Below, in pieces: positions 21,577 to 21,886 of a DNA stretch of 21,886 nucleotides (position 1 is the first letter of the stretch; the number at the start of each line of letters is the position of its first letter). Position numbers and translations under genes: made by a program. Source of the stretch: an uncultured Candidatus Melainabacteria bacterium (GTDB taxonomy: Bacteria > Cyanobacteriota > Vampirovibrionia > Gastranaerophilales > Gastranaerophilaceae); the NCBI GenBank assembly GCA_934717895.1, contig CAKUZO010000030.1, positions 1 to 21,886 of the forward strand. The letters run 5' to 3'. Under the pieces are notes generated by a model. That model made no database searches. It was not told the DNA's origin and saw nothing but the letters and a program-made list of their open reading frames with translations.

Positions 21577-21886
21577 ATGGCATCTATAAAAGACGCATTT
21601 GAAGAATCTATGCAGGATAGTAATGCAATTTGGAAATATATAATTTTTGCGATTCCTGTATATTATTGTGTTCAATTATATTTAAGTGGGGCTTGGTTCG
21701 GATTTTGGACTTTGGTTATTCCTACTTATTTTTTGCTATTTGGCTTTTTAGCAGGGTGTACCGCAAACGTACGAAATGGGAAATCATCTGTATTGCCGTC
21801 TTTTAATATCTTTAAACTTTTTTGGGACGGCATAAAGGGCACTGTTGCTCTCGGGCCGTCTATTGCAATAAACTGTTGGCTTGCAT
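21577..21886 (+). CDS. Membrane protein, N-terminal part (runs off window)
   Basis: An open frame of 103 codons starts at ATG 21577 after AGGAG at 8 nt spacing and continues beyond the window. The first 18 residues are soluble and acidic (ASIKDAFEESMQDSNAIWK). They are followed by two close membrane helices (about 19-37, IIFAIPVYYCVQLYL; about 41-62, FGFWTLVIPTYFLLFGFLAG). A polar loop (63-85, ANVRNGKSSVLPSFN) and the start of a third hydrophobic region follow. I do not recognise the family from this fragment. Its own promoter separates it from the preceding operon. Confidence 0.82.
   Translation, partial: MASIKDAFEESMQDSNAIWKYIIFAIPVYYCVQLYLSGAWFGFWTLVIPTYFLLFGFLAGCTANVRNGKSSVLPSFNIFKLFWDGIKGTVALGPSIAINCWLA

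Overview
The window is AT-rich bacterial chromosome with short gaps and several compact operons. Signal peptides, a beta-barrel-like outer-membrane protein, an AMIN-like periplasmic domain and a Spy/CpxP-type protein point to a Gram-negative (diderm) envelope. FtsEX, PyrF, DeoB and a stand-alone C-terminal transketolase subunit are housekeeping genes. Many of the rest are short lineage-specific exported or membrane proteins. My best guess is a gut-associated non-photosynthetic cyanobacterial relative (Melainabacteria/Gastranaerophilales type). That is an inference from overall gene style, not from a marker gene. No phage, insertion sequence, CRISPR array or rRNA is visible.

Layout: tRNA-Glu(UUC) and its terminator open the window (5-121), followed by a minus-strand HELLH metalloprotease-like orphan and a plus-strand ferritin-like protein (1470-2789). 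Next on the minus strand come a GIY-YIG domain protein and a Ser/Gly/Cys-rich small protein whose promoter overlaps a perfect dyad. A membrane-anchored AMIN-like protein (+) then faces two overlapping, paralogous minus-strand membrane proteins (4643-5964). A divergent plus-strand cluster at 6063-7567 encodes a zinc-finger anti-sigma factor, an ECF sigma factor and a Cys-rich Spy/CpxP-like exported protein, behind an ECF-looking promoter. pyrF (-), an exported unknown (+) and deoB (+) follow.

The only long gene-free stretch (10402-10847, between convergent deoB and ogt) holds a large inverted repeat plus three REP-like hairpins with different stems but a shared design. On the minus strand a basic amino acid decarboxylase, a DedA protein and ogt form a tight operon. 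Divergent from it is the outer-membrane protein at 13489. Two minus-strand genes follow, an exported unknown and a Pro/Gln-rich HEAT-like protein. An extended -10 promoter at 17069 then starts a compact plus-strand operon: transketolase C-terminal subunit, ftsE, ftsX, a receiver plus degenerate GGDEF protein, and an isochorismatase-family hydrolase. The window ends inside a membrane protein with its own strong promoter.

The three systems most worth following are the ECF/anti-sigma/CxC-Spy module (possible metal or thiol stress sensing), the FtsEX operon with a catalytically dead GGDEF protein beside the division ABC transporter, and the operator-controlled Ser/Gly/Cys-rich peptide. All functional links are inferred from order and motifs; no database search was possible.
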